Below are positions 15,384 through 24,280 of a DNA stretch of 64,000 bases, piece after piece. The position numbers and the translations under genes were made by a program. Each line of letters opens with the position of its first letter. The first letter of the stretch is position 1. A model generated the notes under the pieces. It saw only the letters and a program-made list of their open reading frames with translations, was not told the origin of the DNA and made no database searches. This DNA is from Aureliella sp046290675 (lineage in GTDB: Bacteria; Planctomycetota; Planctomycetia; Pirellulales; Pirellulaceae): contig JBKAHA010000002.1 in assembly GCA_046290675.1 (NCBI GenBank), positions 744,001 to 808,000 on the forward strand, in the 5' to 3' direction.

Positions 15384-17642
15384 ATGTCTGAAGACAACGT
15401 AGTCTGTGAAGAAGAAATGCAACCTGCCAACACCGAAGAGCAACGAGAAGTGGCTCCGGTTGCTGAGGCGATTGAAAGCGAACACCCAGTGGGTGATACC
15501 ACCGAAGAGCTAGCTGCGGGGACGGTTGAAGCTGAGCTAGAGCTCGAGCTCGAGGAGTCCAGCGACGCATTCGCGGAGTCGGTCGGCGAGTCAGTTGAAG
15601 TCGAGGTAGCCGCTTCCGAGGCGACGGATGTAGCTGAAGGTCCAGTCGCAGTGGTAAACGTGAAAGAAGAGCATCAGGCGGAAGACGCTCCGGTTACCAA
15701 CTCTGAGGAGAAAGAGCGGATTCTTTTCACCGACTTCCCATTGAGCCATCCAGTCCAACTCGCAGTTCAGCAAGCTGGATATTTGGAGCCAACGGATGTT
15801 CAGCGGCAGATCATGCCACACATCCTTGAAGGTCGAGATGTGCTTGCCCAGTCGCAGACAGGGACCGGAAAGACGGCGGCCTTCGCGCTACCGTTGCTTT
15901 CGAAACTCCAGGGTAAGGCCCGCTTGCCAAAGGTTTTGGTGCTCGCCCCTACACGAGAGTTGGCCACCCAGGTAGCGAACTCGTTTTCAACGTACGGTGC
16001 CAACATTCCAAAGCTAAAGCTCGTGGCATTGTATGGTGGAGCTGACTACGAGTCACAATTGCGGGCTTTGAAACGCGGCGTACAAATTGTCGTGGGCACA
16101 CCAGGTCGAGTGATCGACCATATCAAACGCGGCTCGTTGAAGCTCGATGAGGTTGAGAGTGTTGTGCTGGACGAAGCCGACGAAATGCTCAACCTTGGCT
16201 TTATCGAGGACGTTGAATGGATTTTGGAGCAAACTCCGGAAGCCAAACAAACGGCATTATTCTCTGCGACTATGCCTGAGCCCATTCGCCGCGTGGCCGA
16301 TCAACATCTCTCTGAGCCCGAGGTGATCACCATCCGCCGCAAAACGCTCACGGCGGATACTATCGATCAGCGGTGCTTATTTGTAGACGAACGCAACAAG
16401 CGGGAGCTATTAGCTCGCCTGCTTGAAGTCGAAGAGACTGATGGCGTCATTGTATTCACGAAAACAAAGGACTCGACCGTTAACGTCGCTGACTATCTGA
16501 TCGGTTTAGGATTGCGTGCAGCGGCTCTCAATGGTGATTTACCACAGGCTCGTCGGCAGAAGACGGTCGATCAACTCAAGGCAGGTCGACTCAATATTCT
16601 GGTTGCAACGGATGTTGCTGCACGAGGACTCGACGTGCAGCGTATCAGCCACGTCTTTAACTTTGACCTCCCACATGATTCCGAGTCTTACGTCCACCGT
16701 ATTGGCCGGACCGGACGGGCTGGCCGTCAGGGGGTAGCGTACATCTTCTTGACTCCGCGTCAGCGTGGAAAACTTCGACTGATTGAGAAAGTAACCAAGC
16801 AGCGAATCGAAGTGCTTGATCCGCCTTCGAAAGACGAAATCAACGCGGTTCGTGTCGAGCGGTTCAAAAAGCAAATCGTCGAGGTGACTAAGCATCCGAG
16901 TATTCCGCTGTACAAGAAGATTCTTGCCGATGTGGTGCAGGAGTCAGATGGAAAGTTGGAAGATATCGCCGCAGCGCTGGCACACCTCAGCCGCGGCGGA
17001 CGCCCGCTGCTAGTCGAAGACTTGCCGCCACTACGTGATTCACGTCGCGAGCGTGATTCGAGCCGTGAACGTGGAGGGCGTCGAGAGCGAGACGCAAGTT
17101 CACGTGGTGAGCGTCGGCCACGTCGCGCGCTGGGCCGGCCAGATCGTGGCATGATGCGATACTGGGTTGGAGTGGGGCACACCGATGGCATGCGTCCGGG
17201 CAATTTGGTTGGCGCGATTGCCAACGAGGTTGGGATTCCAGGATCTGAAATTGGTCCGATTGATATCCAGGAAACCTACTCGACCGTAGACCTGCCCAAG
17301 GGTTTACCGGCTGACGTGGTTGAAGTTCTTCAGCGAACATGGGTCTCTGGGAAACAGTTGCGGATGCGTCCGTTCACAGAACGTGGCGATGATCGAGGGC
17401 CAAGGAAACCTGGTAAGTTTGGTGCTAAGCCAAAGGGGAAGATGGGCGGAAAGCCCCATGGCAAATTCTCGAAAGGGAAACCAGGCAAATTCAATTCTTC
17501 GAAAGGTTTCAAAAGCGAGGGCGAGCGTGAGACGCCGCGTTTCGCATCCAAATCAAAATCCAAAGGGAAGCCCTTCGGTAGTAAGCCCGGCGGCAAAGCG
17601 AAGCCTATCGGTGGTAAGAAGAAGTCCAAGAAGCGAGACTAG
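15384..17642 (+). CDS. deaD: DEAD-box ATP-dependent RNA helicase, DeaD/CsdA type
   Basis: 752 residues from the ATG at 15384 (MSEDNVV); a GTG start at 15306 is less likely. An acidic N-terminal extension of about 110 residues precedes the helicase core. Core motifs in order: Q motif (GYLEPTDVQRQIMP), I (AQSQTGTGKT), Ia (PTRELA), Ib (TPGR), II (DEAD), III (SAT), then IVFTKTK, ATDVAARGLDV, and VI (HRIGRTGRAGR). After the core comes a DbpA/CsdA-type RNA-binding domain (YWVGVGHTDGMRPGNLVGAI). The tail is Lys/Gly/Ser-rich (repeats like KFGAKPKGK and GKPHGKFSKGK), suited to RNA binding. It unwinds RNA in ribosome assembly and mRNA turnover; PNPase is encoded elsewhere in this window. Confidence 0.93.
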   Translation: MSEDNVVCEEEMQPANTEEQREVAPVAEAIESEHPVGDTTEELAAGTVEAELELELEESSDAFAESVGESVEVEVAASEATDVAEGPVAVVNVKEEHQAEDAPVTNSEEKERILFTDFPLSHPVQLAVQQAGYLEPTDVQRQIMPHILEGRDVLAQSQTGTGKTAAFALPLLSKLQGKARLPKVLVLAPTRELATQVANSFSTYGANIPKLKLVALYGGADYESQLRALKRGVQIVVGTPGRVIDHIKRGSLKLDEVESVVLDEADEMLNLGFIEDVEWILEQTPEAKQTALFSATMPEPIRRVADQHLSEPEVITIRRKTLTADTIDQRCLFVDERNKRELLARLLEVEETDGVIVFTKTKDSTVNVADYLIGLGLRAAALNGDLPQARRQKTVDQLKAGRLNILVATDVAARGLDVQRISHVFNFDLPHDSESYVHRIGRTGRAGRQGVAYIFLTPRQRGKLRLIEKVTKQRIEVLDPPSKDEINAVRVERFKKQIVEVTKHPSIPLYKKILADVVQESDGKLEDIAAALAHLSRGGRPLLVEDLPPLRDSRRERDSSRERGGRRERDASSRGERRPRRALGRPDRGMMRYWVGVGHTDGMRPGNLVGAIANEVGIPGSEIGPIDIQETYSTVDLPKGLPADVVEVLQRTWVSGKQLRMRPFTERGDDRGPRKPGKFGAKPKGKMGGKPHGKFSKGKPGKFNSSKGFKSEGERETPRFASKSKSKGKPFGSKPGGKAKPIGGKKKSKKRD

Positions 17643-17964
17643 ATCGTTCAAGGTCTCCGAAGGCTGTGGGCGAGATGGCATGCCGACACGTTGCCGTCGG
17701 CGTTCCCCGCTTGTGAACGCTCGAATCGGATGCATCGGCGTGACCTAGGCTGTGTTGCTGCTTAGGCTGCGTTGATGCTAGGCTTTCCAGTTGGACGCTC
17801 CCCTCGCGGCTCGACGGATTGAGGATAGTTCGGTCAAGACGCCCATTGCATTATTGCGGACGTAGGTCAGCGCTGTTGTCGACGGAGACGGTTGACCGCG
17901 TGAGTAGTCGAATGGTCGCGACGGCGATGTTGTGGCCATCAGCGGTGTCCTGCGGGCGGTTTGT
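17643..17964. other. Non-coding gap between convergent deaD and tsaE
   Basis: 322 bases. No gene is recognised. Besides the 17-bp tandem repeat at 17746-17779 nothing notable was seen, and no clear terminator with a T-run was found. Confidence 0.4.
17746..17779. repeat. 17-bp imperfect tandem repeat
   Basis: TAGGCTGTGTTGCTGCT (17746-17762) is followed directly by TAGGCTGCGTTGATGCT (17763-17779), 15 of 17 matching. It is in the convergent gap after deaD. Confidence 0.8.
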
Positions 17965-18450
17965 TTAATCGCTCAATTGCCGAAGTATCGCATAGGAACG
18001 ATTTCCATTTGCGCTGACACGCAACGTCCTGCGTTCGTTGTTTCGTTCCTCGGCGCGAGTCGAAAGGTCAAGCTGTAGATAGTCCTCCGGCAAGCAGTCT
18101 GGAAACTTGTTGGCCCATTCGATGAGAACTACTGCCGGTTCGACAAAGATCTCATCAATTCCCAAATCCCAGACCTGCTCGGCAGTTTCAAGCCGATAAA
18201 AATCAAAGTGGTAGATCGTTTGACGTCCGACGTACCGTTGAATCAAGACGTATGTTGGGCTGGTGACATCCTCGATAGGGACACCCATTGCCGCAGCAAA
18301 AAAGCGAACGAACTGCGTCTTTCCTGCACCGAGAGTTCCGTTGAGGGTGATCGTAAATGGTGTCGTGATTGAATCCGCGAGTCGCTTTGCGAACTCTTCG
18401 GTCGAGACCAAATCGGCTAACTCAAACGACTTACTCTTTTCAGCAGGCAT
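17965..18450 (-). CDS. tsaE: tRNA threonylcarbamoyladenosine biosynthesis ATPase TsaE
   Basis: 161 residues, the family's usual size. A Walker A loop GTLGAGKT lies at residues 38-45, followed by the family motifs VTSPTYVLIQRY, HFDFYRLE and LIEWANKFPD. TsaE works with TsaB and TsaD to make the t6A base next to the anticodon of ANN-decoding tRNAs. Its ATG immediately follows the stop codon of the upstream membrane-protein gene, so the two are co-transcribed and probably translationally coupled. Confidence 0.93.
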   Translation of the reverse strand: MPAEKSKSFELADLVSTEEFAKRLADSITTPFTITLNGTLGAGKTQFVRFFAAAMGVPIEDVTSPTYVLIQRYVGRQTIYHFDFYRLETAEQVWDLGIDEIFVEPAVVLIEWANKFPDCLPEDYLQLDLSTRAEERNNERRTLRVSANGNRSYAILRQLSD

Positions 18451-19854
18451 CTAAGGATCATTTGCAGGAGTTTTGAGAGGTTGGGCTACCCGTGGTTGGC
18501 AGCCCAGTCGAAAGTGGGACGCAAATTGTCGAATGTCGGACGACCCGGTCTGGATTGACTTTTCGCGTTCTCCAGTCCAACGAGATGCGGTCGGCCAGTA
18601 CTCCGCTTGAATCTCGAAGTCAGAGTCGATGTGTCGTGCAATCTGGGTCGCGATCGCCCATTGGAATCTAGCTTGAGGGTAGATCGGGGCTCCCGTCTGT
18701 TCGAGTGACCAAGCCGCAATTGGCACTCGCACCCAAAGGTCTTCTTCGCGAAATTCCGCTAAGCAATCTTGGAGCGATTCGGGTAGACGTTCCGTTGAGG
18801 TGGTTGAAATGCGTACTTCGACTCGCGAACTATGGGGGGCATACAAGGCCCAGCTTGGCCAGTGATCCCAAAAACCCAATCTCTCCGTCAATGGCATCAG
18901 CATGGCCGCACCGATGACGAATCGAGTCAAATACAACCCTGCATTCTGAACCGGAGAGGCACCGGAGTGATTGGTGTCGTGAAGCATTTCGGCCCTGACC
19001 GCTGCTGGCAGTGGGGCGACAAAGAGCAGCAGGATGACGCCGATGAAGTGTGCATTCCAGATAAGAACGCCCAGCGAGTGTCCGAGCCCAGCGGGACCGA
19101 GAATGATGACCAGGACTCCATGCAGGCAGCAAGCCATGAAAGCTCCAAGCAAACGAGTCTTGGGGAATACCAGCAAGAAAGCGACGAAGAGCTCGACGGC
19201 TGGAATAACCCAAACCAATCTCCAGTAAGCTTCGGTATCTCCAAGACCAGGAAAGAACTGCAATGTGGCCTGCAACAAGTCCTGACCGACAGTGTGCGCG
19301 AATTGAAAATCAGATTTACTGACCGCGGAATAAAAATAGATGCTTATCACCAGCCACTGCAGTTGCTGTCGCTGTGCAAGCAGAGGAGTGATTCGCAGAA
19401 TCAGCAAAAAGAGCAGCCCCTGGTAATGCCAAGGCTGTAGCCGATGTTGATTGAGCACTACCAGCGCGATGCCTGAAACGAATACGACCGTCGAAGCGGC
19501 GAAGACAAGCTTTCGATTTGAAGTGGAACCTCGGCGGATCGAAAAACAGCCCGAGAGTGCGATGAGTATCCAGCCGATCAGAAGTGCTACGCTTAGCCAG
19601 CAATCTAAGCCCAGTGGAACCGATTGCAGGCCATCGATGAAGGCCGAAGCCGGAAAGTCGACAGCTAGCCAAGTTGGAAACCAGAGTCCAGCCGTGGAGG
19701 CGATCAAACTGATCGAGCAGATGGCCAGCCAGAGCTCGAGTGCGGCGGCGAGGTAGGCTTCGCCGGGCGTTTTATTCTCATGCGTATCCAACGACTGAAG
19801 ATTCAACCTGGCGATGCCTTTGAAGAGCGAAGATTCTCTGGCCAGTCGCTGCAC
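18451..19854 (-). CDS. Multi-pass membrane protein of unknown function
   Basis: 467 residues. The first 300 hold about eight hydrophobic helices (for example LWLAICSISLIASTAGLWF and LLIGWILIALSGCF). A further hydrophobic segment near 315 is followed by a soluble tail of about 150 residues. Motifs such as QLQWLVISIYFYSAVSKSD and LHGVLVIILGPAGLGHSLG recall DoxX/HTTM-like membrane proteins. The vitamin-K-carboxylase-like HTTM family is the closest resemblance I can suggest, at low confidence. It shares a transcript with tsaE and lies just after the ketoacyl synthase gene on the same strand. Confidence 0.6.
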   Translation of the reverse strand: MQRLARESSLFKGIARLNLQSLDTHENKTPGEAYLAAALELWLAICSISLIASTAGLWFPTWLAVDFPASAFIDGLQSVPLGLDCWLSVALLIGWILIALSGCFSIRRGSTSNRKLVFAASTVVFVSGIALVVLNQHRLQPWHYQGLLFLLILRITPLLAQRQQLQWLVISIYFYSAVSKSDFQFAHTVGQDLLQATLQFFPGLGDTEAYWRLVWVIPAVELFVAFLLVFPKTRLLGAFMACCLHGVLVIILGPAGLGHSLGVLIWNAHFIGVILLLFVAPLPAAVRAEMLHDTNHSGASPVQNAGLYLTRFVIGAAMLMPLTERLGFWDHWPSWALYAPHSSRVEVRISTTSTERLPESLQDCLAEFREEDLWVRVPIAAWSLEQTGAPIYPQARFQWAIATQIARHIDSDFEIQAEYWPTASRWTGEREKSIQTGSSDIRQFASHFRLGCQPRVAQPLKTPANDP

Positions 19855-19874
19855 CGTCCCGCTCGGTTGGGATG

Positions 19875-21137
19875 CTACACTAACTTCCGCACGATGAGTA
19901 CGGAGTTAATACCAAGCATTCCGAACGAGTTGTTGAGAACGTATTTGACGCGATCCATTTCTTTAGGCTGGTTACCAACCAAGCCATGTAGTTCACAATC
20001 CGGATCGAGGTTATCCAGGTTGATTGTGGCGTGACAAACCTTGTCGTCCAGGCTTGGGATATTACCAGCCAACTCGAGGGCCCCGGCGGCGCCCATTGTG
20101 TGGCCAATGAAGCTCTTGGTGTTATTGAAGTGAGTGGTCTCGCAACCATCAAACACGTTCCGCAACGCTTGGCATTCTTGCGAATCACCGCTGCTGGTGC
20201 CCGTCGCATGGGTACTAACGATATCGATTTCGTCGGCGGCCAACCCTGCACGGGACAGAGCCATCGCGACGCATTGGGCCTGACGTTCTGGGTTGGGCAG
20301 AACAAAGTCGGTCGCATCGGTATTGATCGCATAGGAGACGATCTCCGCGATGACTTCGGCGCCACGATTTTTGGCGTCACTCAGTCTTTCGAGAACGTAG
20401 ATGCAAGCGCCTTCGGATACAACGATACCGTTTCGATCAGCGTCGAATGGGCGGCATGCTTTCTCTGGATCACTGTGGGTGGCCAGGGCTCCCTGGCTCT
20501 TGAAGCTTGCGAAGATTCCGAAGGTGTGAATACTCTCAGAAACACCGCCAGCCAACGCGACGTCGCACTCGCCCAAACGCAATTGTTGAGCGCCCTGGAT
20601 AATACCCGCATTGCCCGCAGCACATGCAGCACCGATGGTATAGTGCGGCCCCGTGATCCCGAGGTTCAATGCGACTTCGCCAGCGGGATTGTTCGCTACT
20701 GTTCGCGGGTTGTGATGATGAGACCAAAACTGAGTGTCGTAGTCGAAGCCCTTAATCTGGTAGATCTCGTTTTCGGTTTCGACGTTCCCGTGTTCCGTGA
20801 CCCCGATGTAGATTCCGACTCGCGACCGATCTAAGTTCTCAAGATCAATGCCGCTGCGATTCAGGGCTTCGTTCGTTGCCCAGATTCCGACGGCGCCAGC
20901 ACGAGTGCCGCGGCGAGCGTCTTTGCGAGTCTGGTACTGAGTGGCCGGAAAATCGCAAATGCCAGCGAGAGTGTCACCTACATAGCGGATCTCATAAGGT
21001 TTGACACCGCTCTTGCCATTGAGAAGGCTTTCACGGAACGATTCTAAGTCGTTGCCGTTCGGGCTAGTTAGTCCGATTGCGGTCATGACGATACGCTGTT
21101 CGTCAGGCAACATCGTTGCTTTGTCACTCGCGATCAT
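19875..21137 (-). CDS. Beta-ketoacyl-ACP synthase, FabF type
   Basis: 420 residues, typical for KAS II. The thiolase fold is complete. The nucleophile is Cys172 in IGAACAAG, and the two catalytic histidines are His310 (STHATGTSSGDSQE) and His346 (KSFIGHTMGAAGALE). Lys341 precedes the second histidine as in FabF. It condenses malonyl-ACP with acyl-ACP. The usual start IVMTAIGLTSPNGND is preceded by about 16 extra residues; a TTG or ATG inside that stretch could be the true start. No acyl carrier protein or other fatty-acid gene is adjacent, so it may serve a specialised lipid or polyketide pathway rather than bulk synthesis. Confidence 0.88.
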   Translation of the reverse strand: MIASDKATMLPDEQRIVMTAIGLTSPNGNDLESFRESLLNGKSGVKPYEIRYVGDTLAGICDFPATQYQTRKDARRGTRAGAVGIWATNEALNRSGIDLENLDRSRVGIYIGVTEHGNVETENEIYQIKGFDYDTQFWSHHHNPRTVANNPAGEVALNLGITGPHYTIGAACAAGNAGIIQGAQQLRLGECDVALAGGVSESIHTFGIFASFKSQGALATHSDPEKACRPFDADRNGIVVSEGACIYVLERLSDAKNRGAEVIAEIVSYAINTDATDFVLPNPERQAQCVAMALSRAGLAADEIDIVSTHATGTSSGDSQECQALRNVFDGCETTHFNNTKSFIGHTMGAAGALELAGNIPSLDDKVCHATINLDNLDPDCELHGLVGNQPKEMDRVKYVLNNSFGMLGINSVLIVRKLV

Positions 21138-21923
21138 TTCTTGCGTTACTCCGCAATGCCTGCGACGCCTTCAGTGCGCGATAGCGGGCAGATATATCAG
21201 GGAACAAAAACGAACGCAGAAATCATCCGTTTTCGATTGAGTTTCGATTCGTGCTCGAACCCCAAATTATCTGGTGAAATTGCCTTCCCACAAGGGCTTG
21301 CGGAGGAAGATTCGCCGCAAGTCTTGACCCTCATCAGGGCGTTTTTGCGGTAGCTTCCCGCAGGGAGGGGCCAATCATGCATGCGAAAGGTTCGTGCATC
21401 GATATGACCGCTCCGGAAGTCAATCCGCCACCCATGACCGGGGAAAATGCTCAAAAAACGACAATTGATGACCAATGTGCTCCGATCTGCTGAAACCGTC
21501 GCCAGGAACGGATGTTTTTTGTTGCAGGGGGCCATTCGGAAATGATAAGCTGAGTCATCTCTTCTCTCATAATTCATTCGAATCACCCCGAATCTTGGGC
21601 GTTCAACGAGGCGCCAAAAGGGAGCTGATGGGGCCGGGTTTTTGGCTTCACCATGGTGAACAAAAAGAGGTTAGCGCCGGGGGAGCCGCTCTGACGAGGC
21701 TTTTCTGGTTCGACGTTTGCCGGTTCAGATCGATGGCAAGTACTTCGTAGCGTAGTTTTTTGAAACGCACGGGACCACAGGTTTCGTTTCAAAGGCAGAG
21801 GCTTACAGTCTCAGTATTGCGTTCATGGGAACAACGGTTGGAGACTTGGCCACTTAGCCGTATCGCTGTCAATGGACGCGGTCTTCCAAGCACTGCATGT
21901 TAGTGAATTAAGGAGCAAAGGTT
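21138..21923. other. Non-coding region between divergent KAS and STN-protein genes
   Basis: About 790 bases with no recognised gene on either strand. CTTGCGG (21297-21303) and CCGCAAG (21315-21321) form a stem, with further dyads just downstream. The stretch must carry divergent promoters, which I could not define. Confidence 0.45.
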
Positions 21924-22931
21924 ATGCACAGTAGCGTTTCCGAATTCGTTGGCCGTTGCACGAGAGTTCAGGCAAACGGCAAGCTTTGGCTAGCCATTCA
22001 ATCGCTTGGCGGTGGCACGCTTGCAATCGTGTTCGCAGCTCACTCCCTGGCCCAGGAACTCCCAGCCAATCCTACGAAACCGGCTGAGTCAACCAAGGCG
22101 ATATGGACCGTTCTCGCGAATCCGTTTCCCGGTGGGATGCCGCCGCAGATGGGCGGCATGGGAGGAATGGGCGGCGGCATGGGAGGTATGGTAGGAGGCA
22201 TGGGGTACGGTACTTCGGCAGCGACCAACGAACCGATTGTTCCTGCGACACCCAAACCAGCTTGGCTGGAGGATGCGGCCGAAGAGGCGGCACAGCTCGA
22301 ACGACTGCGACGCTGCTTGCGTAAGCCTGTGAGCTTGGATTACTCAAATGTCCCGCTGGAGACGCTGGCTAAGTATCTGGGAAAACAATGCGGTATTCGT
22401 GTCTATATCAACACCAGTGAACTGGACATGCTGGGCGTGGACCCCGAAACGCCGATCTCGTTTTCGGGCGCTGAGGTGCCGATCGAGTCCGCACTGGACC
22501 TGATCCTTGCACCGCTCGACCTGAGTTACCGTGTGCGAGAAATTGGGTTGGAGATCACGACGAAGGACGCTTGCCAGCATGATCCCGTGAATCGAGTGTA
22601 TGACATGGGGTGGGTCATCTCCAATACGAACGACATTGACTCACTTCTTAATATCATTCAGCAAACGGTGGATCCGGATTCTTGGTTGGCATCGGGGGGG
22701 ACTTCGACCATCCTGCCTCTAACTCCGGGGCTTGTGGTTTCGGCACCAGATTCGACGCACCGAAAAATCGAGCGACTACTAGGGCAACTCGCGACCCTGC
22801 GTGAAGCCCGCATGCAGGTCAATGCAACCGCTTCTAAAGAAGGCATCGACGAGGCTGCTCAGCTAGACCGAGTAAGATCGACCGAACCTGAAGTAGGGGA
22901 AACATCCGCATCGAAGGAGACCGAACAGTGA
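21924..22931 (+). CDS. Exported STN/secretin N-domain-like protein with Met-Gly repeat
   Basis: 335 residues. AGGAG lies 10 bases before the ATG. An unusually long export signal ends near LAIVFAAHSLAQ. A low-complexity stretch of Gly and Met follows (MGGMGGMGGGMGGM, about residues 72-95). A helical segment then leads to an STN-like fold: VSLDYSNVPLETLAKYLGKQ, then IPISFSGAEVPIESALDLIL-type spacing and LDLSYRVREIGLEI. A second alpha/beta module around VYDMGWVISNTNDIDSLLNI ends in TPGLVVSAPDSTHRKIERLL, the pattern of secretin N0/N1 modules. There is no secretin pore domain, so it is not a channel by itself. Its stop codon overlaps the start of the next gene, which suggests the two act together in the periplasm. 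Confidence 0.6.
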   Translation: MHSSVSEFVGRCTRVQANGKLWLAIQSLGGGTLAIVFAAHSLAQELPANPTKPAESTKAIWTVLANPFPGGMPPQMGGMGGMGGGMGGMVGGMGYGTSAATNEPIVPATPKPAWLEDAAEEAAQLERLRRCLRKPVSLDYSNVPLETLAKYLGKQCGIRVYINTSELDMLGVDPETPISFSGAEVPIESALDLILAPLDLSYRVREIGLEITTKDACQHDPVNRVYDMGWVISNTNDIDSLLNIIQQTVDPDSWLASGGTSTILPLTPGLVVSAPDSTHRKIERLLGQLATLREARMQVNATASKEGIDEAAQLDRVRSTEPEVGETSASKETEQ

Positions 22932-24202
22932 ACGTACATGTTTGCCGGCAGCACGTCTGTCACCATGTTTTGGTTCGTAGCTTGCTTGCGTTTTGTTGTG
23001 TAGCCGCCAGTAGTTTCCCGGCATCGACCGGCCACGCGGATGTATTCCGCTTCAAAGATGGTCGCGTGATCGAGGGGACGGTAGATCCTAAGCACGTTAA
23101 AACCGTCAACGTGAACGGTATTCCGACTACCCAGTGGATCGTACAGATTGCCCGTGAAGACTTTGTGATCGTCCGTGAATCAGAGCTAGTTCATAAAGGG
23201 CACGAACCGGTATCGGACTCGGAAAGAAAGTACATCGAAATGCTTCGGAAGTCTCCGCCGCAAACAGCCGAGGACCACGTCGCGCTGGCGGGGCAATGCG
23301 GATTGATGGGACTTCGGGATCTCAAGCTAGCCCATTACGAACGGGCAGTCGAACTGGATCCCAATCACGCAGTCGCAAGGGCTGCCGCTGGGTACATGAA
23401 GGACGAAAACGGGCGCTGGCAGAAGAAGGAAGTTGTCATGGGGGAAAGGCGAGGCAAAGTCTTCGTCGGGCGTTGGCGTTTCCCAGAGGATGTTCGCAAG
23501 GAAACGATGATGAACCAGGCGGAACAGGCATTGGCGCCGATTCGCAAAAAGTTGAACGCCTGGCACAAAGCGGCTTCTGTCGGCAGAAGTGAACAGATGA
23601 AACGCGAGGCGATTGCGAATTTACGACAGATCAATGATCCGCGAGAAGTCAGTATCATTAGCGAATACTTCTTGGCTACCGGACGTCAGCAACCGCCGCT
23701 CGATATCCGACTTATGTACGTGCAAATCCTCTCCAGGTTTCCTGTAGGGATTCCAGCTCTGACCAACGCTAGTCTCAATGATCCCGAAGACCAAGTCCGC
23801 GCGGCTTGTCTGGATGCACTGCAAAGGATGAACGCCTCTGGTGCGGTGCCATCGTATTTGGGACCAAGTGGGCTTGGGAGCAAGAATAACGACATGGTGA
23901 ATCGAGCTGCGAAGGGCATAGCACGTTTTGATTACCCCGCAGCGGTTGAGCCGCTGATCTATGCCTTAGTCACCAATCACGAGGAAATTCAAGGAGGCGG
24001 CAACACTTCCTACAATACCAACGGGGGAATGTCCTTCGGATCGAAAGCGGAAAAGAAAATCGTGCCTAAGCAGAACAAAGAAGTACTTGCCGCCCTGACG
24101 AAGCAGACGGGCCAAGATTTCCGGTACGACAAGAAACGCTGGCTCGCTTGGTACGCATCGTTGTATGCCGCGCCGGCTGGTGACCTCCGACGCGATCCCT
24201 AA
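22928..24202 (+). CDS. Exported TPR/HEAT-repeat protein
   Basis: 424 residues, overlapping the preceding STN-protein gene by four bases. Residues 1-37 form a signal peptide (LLAFCCVAASSFPASTGHA). A small beta domain follows (DVFRFKDGRVIEGTV ... REDFVIVRESELV), of the type found before TPRs in planctomycete exported proteins. One clear tetratricopeptide unit follows (LKLAHYERAVELDPNHAVA). Next come helical HEAT-like repeats (AIANLRQINDPREVSIISEY, PALTNASLNDPEDQVRAACL, AKGIARFDYPAAVEPLIYAL). It is probably a periplasmic scaffold partner of the STN protein. No enzyme motif is seen. Confidence 0.6.
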   Translation: MNVHVCRQHVCHHVLVRSLLAFCCVAASSFPASTGHADVFRFKDGRVIEGTVDPKHVKTVNVNGIPTTQWIVQIAREDFVIVRESELVHKGHEPVSDSERKYIEMLRKSPPQTAEDHVALAGQCGLMGLRDLKLAHYERAVELDPNHAVARAAAGYMKDENGRWQKKEVVMGERRGKVFVGRWRFPEDVRKETMMNQAEQALAPIRKKLNAWHKAASVGRSEQMKREAIANLRQINDPREVSIISEYFLATGRQQPPLDIRLMYVQILSRFPVGIPALTNASLNDPEDQVRAACLDALQRMNASGAVPSYLGPSGLGSKNNDMVNRAAKGIARFDYPAAVEPLIYALVTNHEEIQGGGNTSYNTNGGMSFGSKAEKKIVPKQNKEVLAALTKQTGQDFRYDKKRWLAWYASLYAAPAGDLRRDP

Positions 24203-24203
24203 A

Positions 24204-24229
24204 GCCAATCGTTCGCGCCAATCGTTCGC
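24204..24229. repeat. 13-bp tandem duplication
   Basis: GCCAATCGTTCGC occurs twice without a gap (24204-24216, 24217-24229), immediately after the stop codon of the TPR/HEAT gene, in the gap between convergent genes. Confidence 0.85.
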
Positions 24230-24280
24230 TGCCAGGCAGAGTCGTAAATTTTGCTGCGTGGTGCCTAGTGTTGCCCGGTA

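Noticed and set aside
15115..15570. Minus-strand frame of 151 codons before and over the helicase start
   Set aside because: It overlaps the well-supported N-terminus of the DEAD-box gene and shows no protein-like composition.
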